DNA from: Cristatella mucedo
Taxonomy: Eukaryota > Bryozoa > Phylactolaemata > Cristatellidae
Length of the DNA: 64,000 nucleotides
Assembly: GCA_009760855.2 (NCBI GenBank)
Contig: WPIO01000022.1
Coordinates: 3,991,001-4,055,000, forward strand
Direction: 5' to 3'
The notes under the pieces were generated by a model, which saw only the letters and a list, made by a program, of their open reading frames with translations, was not told the DNA's origin and searched no databases. The position numbers were made by a program, and so were the translations under genes. Every line of letters begins with the position of its first letter. The stretch's first letter is position 1. This document shows, piece after piece, positions 49,066 to 63,000 of the stretch.

Positions 49066-50440
49066 AACTTTAACAAACCCTCAAGGGATTGTGCTGCATG
49101 CAATCGATGAGGTGACCTTTAGGCTAAACTGCACGAAGCGCTGGCTGCGAGGGGAGTTGGCATGAACAGCAGTAGGAGCTGCGGCCGGCTCCCTCCGCCC
49201 TGAGCCACTGCGAGCGAGCCGCGAGGCTCCGACGCAACGGAGCGAGCGCTTGAGCGAGTGCGCAGTAACTTCCGGTTTGAAGATCTGATGGCCGACCGGT
49301 CGATGGGGCGACGCAGAATAGCGGCAAGATTCTTTATGCGAGTCCGTTGAAGGCATTCAAAATAGGAGTCGACTAGTGGCGACTAGTCGCAGAAAGGAAA
49401 TGCGCGCGTGCACGTGTCCTTGTCACCTTGAGCGATAGATCGTATAGCCGTCCACTCGAGCGTCGATGTAAGCCAAGGCCAGATGCATCTCTTCGTATGT
49501 AACGATCGCTTTATGCAATTGGGCAATTGCAATGTATGCAATCCGTGTGGGATTTCGCAGGTATGTTAACTTAACGGAGCTCTTGAGAGTCCACTCAGAC
49601 AATGTATGTAGGATGCCAAAACTTCAAATGTTCATTCGGTAGTCGCTGGCTTCTGGGAGCAGCAAGATACTTGCTCACGCTAGTGCGAGTTAATGATACC
49701 CACTAAAAGCTCCTGTCATTAATTTTAGATGGATCTATAGCGCATTACAGACTTTCACCAATGGCTTAGACGGAGTGCCCACTTGTAGGATAGCTGCGGT
49801 GTGGACATTGCATCAACTCACACTAAAGATAGCGATCGTGGTTTTGAAATTCAACAGCATTTGAGGGAGTAAGAAATACCACCACCGTTCCTGAGTTAGC
49901 CTTGTACATTCCACAGGCCCCTTTGAGTGCTTTGATGTAATTTAATGTGCGCAAGCTTATATGATGGTGCACTAACTGCTCAATAAAGTTGTGCTGCTAA
50001 TTCGTTTCCACGCGCCTGGTGCGAATAAACATGAGCTGGTCTGACAGATGGCCTAACCTGTCAGGGGCAAGCGCACGTGCAGATAAGTCCCTCCCCAGCT
50101 CATTGCCTGCCCAGGCCTTACTTTGGAATGCTCCCCCGGGGGCATTTAAATAAAAATAATTCCAAAGTTCCGAATTTGATTCTCTAGCATTTTATGGTCT
50201 GTAATTTGTTTCAATTCAAGATGTGAAACAGACAGCACGTCCGTCAGTCAAAGCGCCCTTGTTGTCTTTTTTAGTCAGAATGCTACACTGATATATCTGC
50301 TACACAGAACGCTTAAGTGTCAATAATAAGACGTTTCTGTGGTTCCCTAAGCGAACTGCTGCTAAATCTTTAGCTGGGCACTTTATATGCGCTGGAAAAA
50401 TGGAAAAATTATTATCATAGATGGGGCATACGCAGTACGT
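49066..50440. other. No confident feature; small GC-rich patch
   Basis: A CG-rich patch at 49140-49300 has open frames on the minus strand without known domains. Confidence 0.3.
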
Positions 50441-50930
50441 AAAATGTGGGGTTTTGGCTACTTTTTCAATGTCGTCAAGTCAGGGGGTATACTGATGTCA
50501 GTCGGGAGTGAGTTTCAGGCTTCAGGGTCATTCGGTCATTCCAACTGAAGACACGGCCGCCGAAAGACCAAAGGATTTGAGGTTGGTTTTAAGGCATAGC
50601 AAAGTGACTTGAGTAAGGAGTGGTATGATGCAAAGTCTCTCAAGGAAATATTTCTGATAAGTAGGCCGAAGCGGGACAATAAAGGAATCTGAAAGTAAGT
50701 CGAAATAAATGCAGGATCTTCTCATTAAAATCTAATTTCCCTATCCTACAACTTACTAAAAAAGGCAGATAAACCAGTGCAGGGAACAAACAACCCAGAA
50801 GATTTCAGGCATTGCGTGGCTTTGATGCTCTGCTATTCACGCCAGTCTCTCGTTTTCGGTTAGACACATTGCAGATTCGATGCCAAGCGTCATTGTCAAT
50901 CTAAAAATATGGAAAGTCTGATGGTGAAGG
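50441..50930 (-). pseudogene. LINE 3' portion, decayed
   Basis: Contains the block TTTTTCAATGTCGTCAAGTC and CAAAGGATTTGAGGTTGG and the GATAAGTAGGC segment seen in the other minus-strand LINE copies (e.g. 43700-43880). Tail missing. Confidence 0.7.
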
Positions 50931-52690
50931 CATACCAACGCAAGTGCACGCGCTGTTGCTTGGATTGAGATGAACCTCGTTTTCTTTTAGAGGCTAACAG
51001 ACCTGACGACTGTTAAATCAGCATCTGGAATCCCTTGCCTGCTACTAAAAGTTCTGGAGAGCACTCTCTTTGCACTAAAGGAGCAAGCAATAGGAGATCT
51101 GAGCTCGCACCTGTCATGCAAGCTCGTCAGTAGCGACTTTCGGTGGGTTATCATCGTGCCAACACTATGGACGCCGATCGCTAAGCAACTCCTCAGGACG
51201 GCTGCATATCAGGTAGAGCGCCTATGGTTGCTTGGTAGATGCAAATCAGTTATGACTGAACTCACACTCTAAGAATGTACTGCAATAGCAAAAGTGGCTG
51301 TTATTACAAACACAATTTTGTTCCTCCTCGTGAGGTTTTTGCATCGGAATTTTGTACTTGTTTCAGCAGAAACTTCGTAAGCACACAATTTATGGTAAGA
51401 CACTCTGAATGACAGTGTAGTACTTCCCCTAAAGGTGTGCGTGATGCAGCCGTAATTTTCACGTCGAGTTTATGCAAACTAGATAAATGTGCGTTATTGC
51501 AACCCAGCGTACACACTCTTACAAGTATTAGATAGTGCATATCATACACACAGACACACACATTTGCAAGCACGTATACAGGTACGTGCTGCATACGTAC
51601 ATGGTATTTTAGTCACCCCTGGTCTCACTGCGACTAAAGAGTACATGTATGCTCGCCTCCTGCCTAAAAGCGCCATTCTACCGTAGTCCAGGCTGAATCT
51701 GCTGTAATCCCCCCCCCATACCCGAGTATCGTCTGTCAGACGAAGGTAGTGCCAATGCCGTTTTGGTCGCAGAGGCACTTATTATATCACCTGTCCGTGA
51801 ACATGCCTCATCTACCTGAGCAAGCACCTGCCATGCCGATCAGCCAGCGTAGCAGCAAACTCCGACGTGTCTAGTGGTGTGCCGCTGACCTCAGCAAGTG
51901 TAGCCGAGTTAGCAAGTGCAGCTTAGTCACTAACGGCAGCCTTGTACGCAGCAATAGGACATTATAAATGGGCCCCGGTGGCCACGGTACGAGAGAGTGT
52001 AGCTAATAGCGCTTGGAGTTCGCTCGGACTGTGCATTATGTATGGAAGGCTTATTTATCCGATGGAAGTAGACTGCTTACCCTGAAAACAACATTTTAAC
52101 CTTTGAAACAGCCTCTCCGGATAAAAGCGGGTCTCTGTCGTAGTCAATGGACCGCGTGTGAAGTAGCTTTAGTTCATGGCCCATCTAAAGTACCTAAACG
52201 CCAGCCCTTTCATACCACCAACGTCGTGAACAAAGACAAAGCAAGCAGCGATCAGAAATCGTGGTTTCTACCAACCACAACTGTTGCTCAGCGACTGCTT
52301 TATTTACCGCCCCAAGAGTTGAGCAGGAAAGGTTGAAAGGCTGCATCTCGAAAGTTTCCACTTCTGAGACTTGAAGGCTTCATTCATTCACTTCATTCAT
52401 TCAGCTCCTTATTTTGCCACTCATTCGTATGCCAGACTGCAGAGCATAAGCGCATTTGAGATATCAACCGACTGCGACAAGCCGTCAGGATGTGGAGCAT
52501 AAATTTTAAGAACCCACGGATGTTGGATGCGACCACGATATGCGGGTGACCTATTTATTATCCGCATTATGCAAAGAGTGAAGAGTGCTCGGATCACTGT
52601 GTGTTTGCAGCCATTTTCTCTACACCGGGTCTCGACCAAGTTCCTAAAGCAACAAGAGTAACTATTATTATAGTAATATTGTTAGTAATA
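50931..52690. other. No recognised feature
   Basis: Only short ORFs. A C8 run lies near 51710. Confidence 0.35.
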
Positions 52691-52699
52691 ATAATACAA

Positions 52700-52847
52700 T
52701 TGACGAGCTAGTTTGGCCCAGTGGTTAAGGAGCTCGCCCCGACCAAGGTCTGGCCAAGGTCGTGGGCTCGAGCACCATGGCATTAGTGAAGCGCATGAAT
52801 AGAGATTAAGTTCTTTCAAAGGTGCTATACAAATGAATTCTATTTTT
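52700..52847 (+). repeat. SINE B copy
   Basis: GAGCTAGTTTGGCCCAGTGG, GTGGGCTCGAGCACCATGG, then GCGCATGAATAGAGATTAAG and GGTGCTATACAAATGAATTC. Inserted at the tail of the next LINE. Confidence 0.9.
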
Positions 52848-54260
52848 GCATAGCACCCTCAGATAAGTCGATCTCTTTCTAGACACTACGTATGCTGTAA
52901 AGGAAGCATAATCTGATATCATGGTTGCTGGTAGCATGCACTGGTAGATTACTGGTAGCATGTACTGTGCTAGCATGCATACTATGGTTATTGGTAACAT
53001 GCGAAGTGTCAACATACAAATATGATTAGTGGAAGTATGCACAGTGTCAGCATGCATACGTGCACAGAGGGCAAATCACACGGACTCGGCAAATGCTGTA
53101 AGAAACGGGTACGTTTTAGCTTTTTTAAATGTCGTGAAGTCAGGGTATGTCAAGACGTCAGTCGGAGTGAAATCCGAGTTTTTTGAGTATACGAACGAAA
53201 GGTATCGTCTTCAAGGGATTTGAGGTTGGCTCGAGGTATAGCTATACGATTTAAGTAAGAAGATTGGGTGCTGCGATGCCTAGCCTGGTTGGGCAATAGT
53301 TCTGATAGGTAGGCTGGGACCAAAGAATGAAGTCGCCTGAAGGTGTGGGACAAAACCTTGAAGTCAATATGCTGCTTTATGTAGAACCAGTGCAGCTCGG
53401 CAAGAAGCAGAGTAATGTGGCAACCATGATGCTCACGACAAACAAGCCTGGCTGCAATAACTGTAAGAGCCTGATTGCATAGCCTGGAAGACCTGCAAGA
53501 AATGAGTTACAGAAGTCGAGACGGGAGGTCACAAATGCACGGACGAGCTTGGATGTAGTGTCCCTGTGTAAGCAGGCCAAAATTTTGCAATGTTACATAG
53601 CTGAAAGTAGACAGAATTGACTATGGAGCTGACATGGTCATCTAGCGAAGAAAGGACACTTTGGAACTCGCACCTAGATTTCGTGCAGATGCCACGGGAT
53701 ATAAGCTGGAAGAGTCGATTTGGAACGCAAAGAATTTCCTATTTCTTAGTCAAACTAGGTTAGAACATAACATTTAAGTTGGTTGTATCGTCATTCAATT
53801 GAGGACAATTGCTAGCATAATGTTTGGATTTGAGAAAAGAATGCAACAAGGAAGTTGAGAGAGTTTGACATGCTAGAAGGCCGGGAGTGATCAAAGCATG
53901 GGTACAGCTGCGTGTTATCTGCATAGAAGTGAAATCCTAGATTGTGCTAAGTGATAACATCAGCAAGAAGGAGAGTATACGTTGTGAAAAAAAAGCGGAC
54001 CAACTACCGAGCCTTGGGCTACCCCATACTTTAGTAGCTCCTCGAATAATTGTTTCCAATTGATATCAATGCTCTGGAGTCTCCCACTGAGATTGTACCT
54101 AAGCCATTTCAGGCAGTGTCAGCGATGCCCAGGCGTGATGAGAGGCGCTCGGAAGGACTCGGCGATCAATAGTATCAAACACCGCCTAAAGATCAAGCAA
54201 AATCAGCAGAGATACCACCTACAAAGTCTGCATTCCTAAGAAGTCGCTATACACCCAAAG
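52848..54260 (-). pseudogene. LINE ORF2 remnant from RT to 3' tail, longest copy
   Basis: Reverse strand: FDTIDRRVLPSAS-like RT block (about 54150), FHFYADNTQLYPC near 53910, and the C-terminal LPNQARHRSTQSSY segment. The 3' UTR (TAGCATGCA blocks) and tail end at about 52848. Frameshifts throughout. Confidence 0.88.
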
Positions 54261-56575
54261 CAAGGCTTACTCTTGAATTTAGACACTTGTATAGCAGTAT
54301 AAGGCCTGACTCGTCCTTTTTACTGACTAGTGATAGCATAAACTTATTTAACTTAAATTTGAGCTAGTAAGAAAGGGAAGTCTGTAAACGTAAGTTGCTG
54401 ACGTCACTCTAAGGTTGTGCCATTTTTTAGTACTATTATGATATTCTGGGTGTCATGATAGGTGTCACGGCCAAAATATCCCGGAAGTCCGTCTACTTAT
54501 TTGAAAATTTGGCTACAACTAGCGCTTTTATAGTTGAAATTGGACACTAAATTTGTCATTGAAATATAGAATATTAATGAGCAGGGTTTTGATCAGCCCG
54601 CTATTTAATTACTTGTGTAAATGCTGTGGAGATTATCTCTCAATGAATGGATGAACACGAAGAGGCTGACCGTGCGTCTTAGTTTTGGTCTGCCATTCGG
54701 CGAATCACTGCGGCCGAGTCCCTATGCAGATCTGCACTTACATGCATGGTTTGTAACTTAAAATTGCATCGTTCCTATCGAATTTCTAAGAGAAGTCTTT
54801 TAGGAATGCCGCAAAAGTAATTGAAGTTGAAAGTTGGTGCCTTCATCTTGCTGTCGAGAAATCCGGACTAGAGAAATGCCTTGATGAATGGACCTAGACT
54901 TGTGTTTCGAGGCCTTCGTGACCGCTCTATCGTCCCGTAAATAATAAGTGATCATCACAAAGGAGAGGAAGTCTTTACTCCGAACCTGAATTTAGAATCA
55001 AATGTTACCAGTAGACCATCTGAAATGTGTCGGCACGAGTTTCTAGGGATTTTAGCATTTGCACTGGCAATCAAGAACAAGTTCAAGGTCAATCATTTTA
55101 CGAATGCATTTTACCTAGTGATTATATATCTTCAAGATTCAGTTTTTGGACACGGTCAGCTGTGCGTAGCTTTGAATCAGGCAAGAAAAAATGGGCCAAT
55201 CCAATTTTTAGTGAAGAACACATAAGAATAGTTATAAATGCTGCCAACTAAATTGTGAAAAACTTTCACAAGAAAATTTGTCATTAAAGGACTGCAAAAA
55301 TAATATAATTTTGTATTAGCTGATCTGAAATTATTAGCCTACTTTTTTTGATTAATTTTATTTGTCCGCGCGGGTACGCACTAGTATGTACATAAGCGCC
55401 AGCCCTGTGCGAGCGCTGCTTTTGATCGATCGCCTGAGTGGCACAGATTGTTAGCTTTTCAATCTGGTCTGTCAATGCGACGTTGATGATTCAAGAGGTC
55501 TAAATAGTATACGAGGTTTCCAGTGACCGTTGGCTCTGAGAAGACACCGGCAGCAGATGAGGCAACTTCTTGTTTTACTGTTCTCCTCTAGTTCTACTTT
55601 CTTGTTCTACTGACACAGAACGAAAAGAAAACTTTCCTAAAAAATATTTTAGGGGATAAGGTACCAATACAAACTAAAATGGCATATATCGTGTAGATTC
55701 TAGGTCATTTCCTGGGTTGTGCCATATCCATAGAATTATAACAGGTATAGGAAATTTACGTAATGAGACCGAGCTTCTTAGCGAGGCTCTACGCAGGCAG
55801 GAACAAAAGACACAACTTTATTCACGCTGCAATAGCAATAGAAGATTACGACAGAGTCGTGACAAGTCAGTCTTTAAAGTTTTTTATATTGTTGCAAGTG
55901 CTCGATTATTCAGGCTGTCACTCGTCGGAGACCTGATATAAGTGAATGCACAATAATTGATGCTATTTTGGGTGTACAGGCAAGTCGTCACTGTTGAATC
56001 AATTTAAAGCAAATTCATTGTTCTACGTAAACTTGCTCGGTGGCGTGAAAAATTAATCTCGGAAATAATTTTATATTCACAATTAAGCAAGATACACTGT
56101 AATAGTCTTCAATGAATTTATGAAAGGCATAGATTAAATTGATAGGATGCTAGACTTTTGACATAGTGCTAATTTCTGCAACCGAAGTGCCTCAGCAACG
56201 GGGCTGAGAGCAGAAAAATTCTGCATCTAGATGAGAACGATACAAACAGTGGTTTACTGAACAAGCACTCTATCAGTTCAGCTATCGAGACTTCATTTCA
56301 GTCTACTGCTGTACACTCCGGCTTTGTTTGTTGGCTTTTAGAGCGTAGAAATGTGCCCAAGCCGAATCCCACTGTACTGTCTATTTAGTCGTTTCCGGTA
56401 TCGGTTTTGTGGTTATATAGAGGTGCTTTCCTGTAGTTGTGCGATGATTGGTAGCTTACATATACATTATTGTGCCTTGCCTGTGCTTTCGCCTGAGCTG
56501 CACCGAGACGCACAGTAACGTTTGTATCTCAATGCGGGATTTCAGAGCACAAATCTCAGCAACCAATTGCTATTC
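54261..56575. other. No recognised feature
   Basis: AT-rich, short ORFs, no family motif seen. Confidence 0.35.
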
Positions 56576-56579
56576 GGAT

Positions 56580-56900
56580 AAATTGTCAAGTATAGCATAT
56601 CCCAGGGACCTGTTCTAGTTTCTTTTTCTTTTTAAAACTTCTACTCATGCTCTTACCAATCGCCAAACACTTAATCTCGGTTTCCACTTGTATGCAAATG
56701 AGACCCAGTTGTACATGTGTGTTGATCCCTACCTACCTTCCGGCATGCCGGACTCTATAACTCCATCGAAGCACATTTAGCTGACATTTAAACCCGGATT
56801 ACAACTTGATAGGAAAGTCCGCTAGATAACCAATTGAAATGTTTTCTTTCCAGCATAGTCGAGTGCCTATAAATAGTTTTATTTCTCTTAGTATATTATA
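56580..56900 (+). pseudogene. LINE reverse-transcriptase fragment
   Basis: PQGPVLxSxxF, then LGFHLYANETQLYMCVDPYL, the YADD-box region with the second Asp and following residue changed. It ends near a TCGAGTGCCTATAAATAG sequence that resembles the LINE tail. Confidence 0.8.
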
Positions 56901-58312
56901 TAAATATATTTGTATTACTTGTATTACTATTATTCAGGCGTAATATGTAGGAAGTATGCGTAATCTTAAAACATCTCCACGACTGCTTCATATGCATGCT
57001 TTTAACACGACACACATTAAAGATTTGCATCAAGATATATATTTATTTACCTAATCTCTAGAGTACAGCAAAACTAAATGAAGAGATTTTTGTTCCGAGT
57101 CCAATTTGACGTGCAGAGAATCAATCCTTGTAGAGTAGCATTGCACGGATCAAATAAGATTTTATGCCAATACCTCAGATAATAATCGTAAAGTGCAGCA
57201 AGCAAGTAATTCTTAGCAAGTGATTGTCGGTCGGCCCCGTATATTCTTGTCCACAATGCAATCTGTCCTGTATATCTGTAGCTTTGACAGTGATATCGCT
57301 TCGATGGATATCCGGACTTGTTACGGATGTGTCTCGTGCCAATCAGCATGCCAGCATTTTGGCTTCAGGCATAGGAATCAATCCGCATTTGGCGTGAGTG
57401 ATACCTGACCTTACTGTGTAGGCGTGGGTAGTAAATAAGCTTTCGGGCAGGAGGTGGCAGTTTTGTTTATAAATTAGCTATTGCAAATGCAGAAAACAAG
57501 TTTCCAACTGCCGATGCTGCCAAGTACAAGGTACTTGAGACGATTGCATGCACAAAGCAATGTAAATTGCAACCAGGCTGCTCCCTGAGGCTGATCAGAA
57601 CACATGAACAGAGATGACTAAGGCAGATAACAGCGTGGAAAATCACGTGGTGGTTTAAGCTCTATAATAGGTAGCAGGGAATGTGGAGTCGGCTTTTTTA
57701 ATCAGAAGGTATATTTCGCTCAATACTTACTTTTAATCGTCATACCAAGTTATTGGGTGCTGTGACATTTTGTTCTGCTATGCAAAGTCTCAAGCGGAAG
57801 CTCAAGTTGATGCTTACCTGTGTAAAGGACTATCCTATTTGTGGACTTACTCTAGCACTCGTGTAGTATAAACCCGAGCTAGAAGCTGTGCTTCCAGTTG
57901 CACCGCATCCCATCTTCATATACAGTTGCCCGATAGCGCTGTCATCGCTATGGTGTCGGAGGCTCGCCGGCTGAAAGCCATTCTCGGCTCTTTGGTGAAT
58001 CGGAATATTACTGATCGTATAGATTTGCACCATGTAATGTGGGAAATCATTATCTGAGTGCCTGGCCTCTTCACTACTGCTTGGCGAAGGAAAGCAGCTT
58101 GGTACTTCCAGCCAGTGGTGCAAGCCTGTCTATTCGTATTTTGTTTTGCCTATGGTTTAAGGAAGCTTGGGTCATCACTTCAAGCATGTCATTTATATTG
58201 ACGATCTTAGAGCCGCTGCCAAAAGAGAAGTACCTTTTCACGAGACCAAAGAAACAGAAGCCTGATTAAGGTTGTTCCCGAGCTAGAAATAAAGTAATTT
58301 TAAATTGAAGCC
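56901..58312. other. No recognised feature
   Basis: The longest ORFs (minus 57074-57349 and 57830-58123) carry no known motif. Confidence 0.3.
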
Positions 58313-58388
58313 AGTGTAGCAAATGTAAAGCACCTAGAAATGAGTTCTCCGAGGATGCTTTATCAAGTGCATTATTATTGTTATTACG
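58313..58388 (+). repeat. LINE 3' tail
   Basis: GTAGCAAATGTAAAGCACCT, then GAGTTCTCCGAGGATGCTTT and (ATT)n. Confidence 0.85.
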
Positions 58389-60160
58389 CCTAATAGCACC
58401 GGAGGTTGGACCCACACCCGCATCGCTAGTTCGTAGAGAGCCAGAGGAGCTCTGCTCAGCTTGTGCTCTGCTCAGCTTGTGCTCTGCTCAGACTCTCGAG
58501 CCGTAGACGGCCGAATAGTTAAACGCAGTGTATCCATGTGGCAGATACATGAATTTGCTACCCGGCCGATTAATGGTTCAGAAAATGTGAGCAATTTTGA
58601 GCAGCTCCATTGATATATCGAGCTGAGATTGGTAAGCACAAGTGAATGCTTTAATGGTTTTTAACTGTTTGATATTACTGAGGAAAGTACAGCTGGACAC
58701 ATTAGCATTTACCACATTCACTAGCAACTGTTGACGGTTCAGCAGGTTGGAGCCGTCGTGAAGTCTTTCCTCGTCTGCAACAATGCTGTTCGATGCTATC
58801 TTAGACCAAACAGTCTGAGGTAGAGTGTCGCAGCTGTGTGCACAGCGATCAAGATCAACAGTGCTACGCCTAAACTATTGGGATAGTACGGCTGTGCATT
58901 ACGTGATATAAAAAAAATCGGTTACAGCTTCGTATAAGGCTTGACCTGGTGAATTTAGAGCCTATGTATTCTTAACCAACCAGCTGTTTAGCCAAAAGCA
59001 CTGGAGCGGGTTGCAAAGCAGTGTCTGTGCAACATCAACCTACCTTAATACTTGCAACAACACAATTCCAGAGTTTTGTATGGGGGCTGAACTTCGACTT
59101 TGACCGGGGTAGCCAATCATAGGAAGGATAGACTGGTGTTTTGATGGCAAGCCGCCGGTGTACCTCTTTGGGTCTGTTCAAGATGCCTTAAATCCCAGCC
59201 ACCTATCGACGGCATGTGGTTATGATAGTGAATTAATCAAGATCTCAGGGAGTCAGACAAGTATAAGGTTTAGTATTTTGTGTCATCGGACTTCACAGAG
59301 GTCGAAGCTCTCTCCCTCCTCTGGCCTAATAGTTTCACCCCTTTCGAACCGGAGCATCATTAATAACAAGACATTAATGTCAATTCCATACGGAGCATAG
59401 CAGCCCTCTTTGGCTGGCAGCACACCGCATTTCGTTTGTGCAGCCTGCTATGATCGGCTGGCTCAAGCAAGGTCAAGGCTCATCTCTCAGTCACAGGTCT
59501 AACCCCTAAACGAATTCTTTGCTCTTTCACTGTCTCGCTACAGAGGCCCAGTAATAGAGGGCGGACAAGAAGGCTTAACTGTTTTGGGGCATCAGGGTTT
59601 TAACCCCGGGCCAAAACTCATCCAAACTCAAATTCCTCCGTTTGTAGTTTCCAATTTCTAGAAGCCAATGCTGCCACACGAGAAACTATAATTATGAACA
59701 AGAATTAATTTGGAGGTCGAAAGACCAAACGACCGGTATTCGGTAAATATATGCATACGGTATGCATGGGGTAGAGTTCAAAGACCCGATACTCAGCCGA
59801 TGGGCTCAATTTGAAGCTATTAATCGTCAGACTTTTGGCTTCTGTTTGGTTGTCTGTTTGCAGTGCAAGAACTGGGGGTTTACCTGCGAGCTAATTTAGC
59901 CGTCCTCTGAAAAGGTAACAAATATGGAAAAAAATATGAAAAGGTAACAGACATTTCAGCATCCGAAAGTTATACCAGGCATATCGAAGTAGGCAAGCAC
60001 GAAGTCTAGGATCATGTAGTGGGACTTGCTCATGTGGCATTGTTAATAGTCATAATGACAATAATAATTATGATAAGTCGTCTGTACAGTGCCGTAAGAG
60101 AGCGTAATCTCTACCCAGGCACATTACTTGCTCTCAATACAGTCATGCATCTTTCTTTTA
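58389..60160. other. No recognised feature
   Basis: A triplicated GCTCTGCTCAGCTTGT-type word occurs at 58449-58490. Otherwise nothing recognised. Confidence 0.35.
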
Positions 60161-60189
60161 ATAGGCTGGCCTCGCCTGTGAACGTGGTT

Positions 60190-60384
60190 CCTCACAACTG
60201 CTCATGGTCTATGAAGCAGAGGCGATTGCAGTGGGCTGCTGCGGGCTGGCTCGCTCACAGCTCACTGTACCAAGACCACCTGGAATGCCGTGGCAGCTAG
60301 CTGGCTATGAAGCCGAGCCAAGAGGACGGTTCAGAAAAGGTAGTTTAGGCGGAGTAGCAGAAGACCGATTAGTCCTTCAGCAAG
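60190..60384 (+). other. Possible exon with strong donor
   Basis: An open frame (with LTVPRPPGMPWQLAGYE and GRFRKGSLGGVAEDRLVL) ends at TTCAGCAAG/GTGAGT, a near-consensus donor at 60385. No domain, no clear acceptor. Could be a 5' exon of an unseen gene or chance. Confidence 0.22.
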
Positions 60385-61560
60385 GTGAGTAGCCTGTGGC
60401 CTGAGTTGTGATGGCAGCAGCTGCTGCTTTCAGACTTCCGTCTGTACCGGTCGCACCGGCCAGACTCTGGCCAGGCAAAAATGCAGCACTGGACAACATG
60501 TATAGGCCTCGTGGGAGCAGGTGCAAGGACGATGTCAATGATTTTGGGTAACGTTTATTTAACGAGGAAATATGACCTGTCTGATTAATATTTGCACGTG
60601 GCAGCAGAGAAATGTTCCCCGCTGATTGCGTAGTTCAAATCACGATCACGGCTTTTTGCTGGTCGAAGCACCCTGCGATGCAGCAGGCCGCACCATACAA
60701 ATGAAGCAAATTCATTCAGAGCAGTAGCAAACAGCCAAGTGTGCTAGGGCTAAGGTTTTGTGGAGGGAGCCTCGTGAGTGATGCACTAAGCAGGGTGGAT
60801 GCAGACTTTGCCTACATGGAGCCTAAGCACACAGAGTGCCTCACGTGTTGCCTTTAATACATACTTGGCGACACAGACGAAGAGCCTTTGCAAAGATTGC
60901 AGCGATTGCCCATGTTGAGCATGGGTCAAAATTGCATGATCGACCATTGCAGCATGATCGAGCCGCGGGTTCCAAGCAGCACTGCAGCAGCACCTGCTGC
61001 TCTGCACTTGGTGCGCACCGACTCCAAGTGATTCAAGAAACTTCAAGTCGTGCTAAGAAAGTGCTCACCCAGATGCTGAGAAAGTTTTCGGCTGTGGCAA
61101 TGAGTGCTAGGCCGTCAGATTTTATCTCCAGCAGCCGCCAGAGGGTCAGGGTTGTGACCTCTTTCATCTTAGCTCAGGCCATTTTCCATCCTGGGCACAC
61201 TGGACCCCACGACCCTTCGCCCACGCTCCCTCATGCCAGTGCAGCTGCCACTGCAGCACTGGGCTGGCTGCTTGCTGCTGTCAATCTAGTCTGACAAGAA
61301 GCCTAGCCACTGCAGGAAAATGCTGCTGCTGGACTGCCCAGGGCATGCAAGCCATGATGACTAATGTGCAGTCATGTGTGTGGACTGAGTGACTGAGTCA
61401 GGCAAAAAAATAAGCCCATCGTCACATTTGCGAGACCCAAGTGTGATAGCAATCCGTCCGGACCACTTCCATACCAGCAGACTTACCGGAAGTGGAAAGG
61501 GGGAGGGGCCACAGAGTACGCCCCGAGTATGGAGAGGGCTCTCGATATACGCATGAGCTT
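60385..61560. other. No confident gene; one longer ORF
   Basis: A + strand frame over 60836-61294 stays open for about 150 codons but lacks recognisable domains. Confidence 0.25.
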
Positions 61561-61574
61561 TTCTGCTTATGTGA

Positions 61575-61704
61575 GCATGGGTATGAGTGTGTGCTTGTGT
61601 GTGCGTGTGTCCGTGCATGTGTGCATGCGTGTATGCATGCATATGTGTGTGCGTGTGTGTTTGTGTGTGTGTGTGTGTGCTTGTGTTTGTGTGTGCATGA
61701 GTGC

Positions 61705-61759
<55 letters not shown>

Positions 61760-61766
61760 TGTGTGT
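61575..61766. repeat. (GT)n-rich repeat
   Basis: Imperfect GTGT/GCGT/GCAT words, then a pure GT tract around 61708-61755. Confidence 0.95.
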
Positions 61767-62060
61767 GAACTTTAGCAAGCGACTAGGTGCATGTTTTGCT
61801 CAAGTTGATTTCGGGAGCAGCAGTTGATAGGCAGTACAAAGGTTTAAGGTTCGGTAAATATCGATCGTGCCTTGCCTTATTGGATGAGATCCTGCTTGAT
61901 TGCTTTCAATGGCTGAATGTAGGATCTGGTAATTGAGCATGCAGCTGTGCACAATTGGAAAGAATGTTGAGAGAGTTTTCTTAGCACGGATTCAGAAAAT
62001 ATGGCAGAGCATTGGGATGAGAGCTATCGTTGCAGGGCAGAATAAAAAAGAGCACATAAA

Positions 62061-62225
62061 AACCTTAGCTGATTTAGCAGCCTCATTTGTACAGTGGCAG
62101 AAGAGCCTTATAGGCTATCACCGCGGCTTGCAGTTGGCAATACAGGATCGCTCAGATGCAGCGTTCGAACCCACGAACTTGGTAGTTAAGTGCGAGTACC
62201 TTACCTCCAGAGCTTTGCAGCCCAG
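62061..62225 (-). repeat. SINE A copy
   Basis: Reverse strand: CGTGGGTTCGAACGCTGC, GATCCTGTATTGCCAACTGC, GGCTCTTCTGCCACTG and GAGGCTGCTAAATCAGC. Nearly complete. Confidence 0.88.
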
Positions 62226-62508
62226 CTCATGGCCATATCTCGAAGGATCTGATTCGGAGACTTGCAATGGGCTGCATACACTTAGGCAACCGTCGGCTAA
62301 GGTGTGATATCACCAACTCACTTTAAGGGGATCCTACGGGTTTTCACTGATAACAGTTTAGCATTCGCTGCATGAGTCGGCATGCAGAGACCTGTCAAGA
62401 CAATCTTAAATAATGCTGGAGTCCATGGAGATAGGAGTCTGCCTTTCTGTCAGGCAGAGTACAGCTGTAGACAGCATCTGTGATCTTGATGCAGGCACGT
62501 GTCAATGT

Positions 62509-62640
62509 AATGTATCTCCGTCTGTAACTCCACAAAGTCATAAAGACCATGTGGGTGTTACGCAGGAGAGTTTTGTATAGCGCACTCACCGCCTAAGCGG
62601 CTTTTGGTACGCATTCGGTAGCCAATAGCTCGTGCCCAGC
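62509..62640 (-). repeat. Repeat family C copy
   Basis: ATGTAATGTATCTCCGTCTG, then AACTCCACAAAGTCATAAAG and GCCTAAGCGGCTTTTGGTAC match 17817-17950 closely in inverse orientation. Confidence 0.85.
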
Positions 62641-63000
62641 ATAGGTATGTTGGAACAAAATTGAAGGCTCTGTCCGAGTTTACAACTAAGAGTGCAGCAG
62701 TGCTGTAGCGGCAAAGCATTCCTCACGCAACCAGTGCAAAGCTTGATCAAGGGGAGCACAACCCACAACTGCTCAGGGAGCCACGGCAGCCATTAACGGT
62801 TGAATTGGAGTCACGTGGTCGCACCGATTGGCTAGCAAAATTTCGCCGTGCAATGCTTGCTGAGTGATTCGGCCGGTCGCACGACCAGCTTGGCTCACCT
62901 TAATCTGATTGCAGAAAGGAGCCGGCACGAGGTGCCGGCCCTGCCGGATAGACGAGGCCCGGATGAGCTAGGTCTGCAGTTTAGATCGAGGATGCACGTG

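Noticed and set aside
57074-57349. 91-codon minus-strand ORF
   Set aside because: No recognisable motif; length within chance for this region.
60836-61294. 152-codon plus-strand ORF as a gene
   Set aside because: No domain, no splice sites or start context, and an overlapping minus-strand frame of similar quality.
61422-61827. Long His/Thr- or Cys/Val-rich ORFs
   Set aside because: Translation of the (GT)n tract; no real codons.
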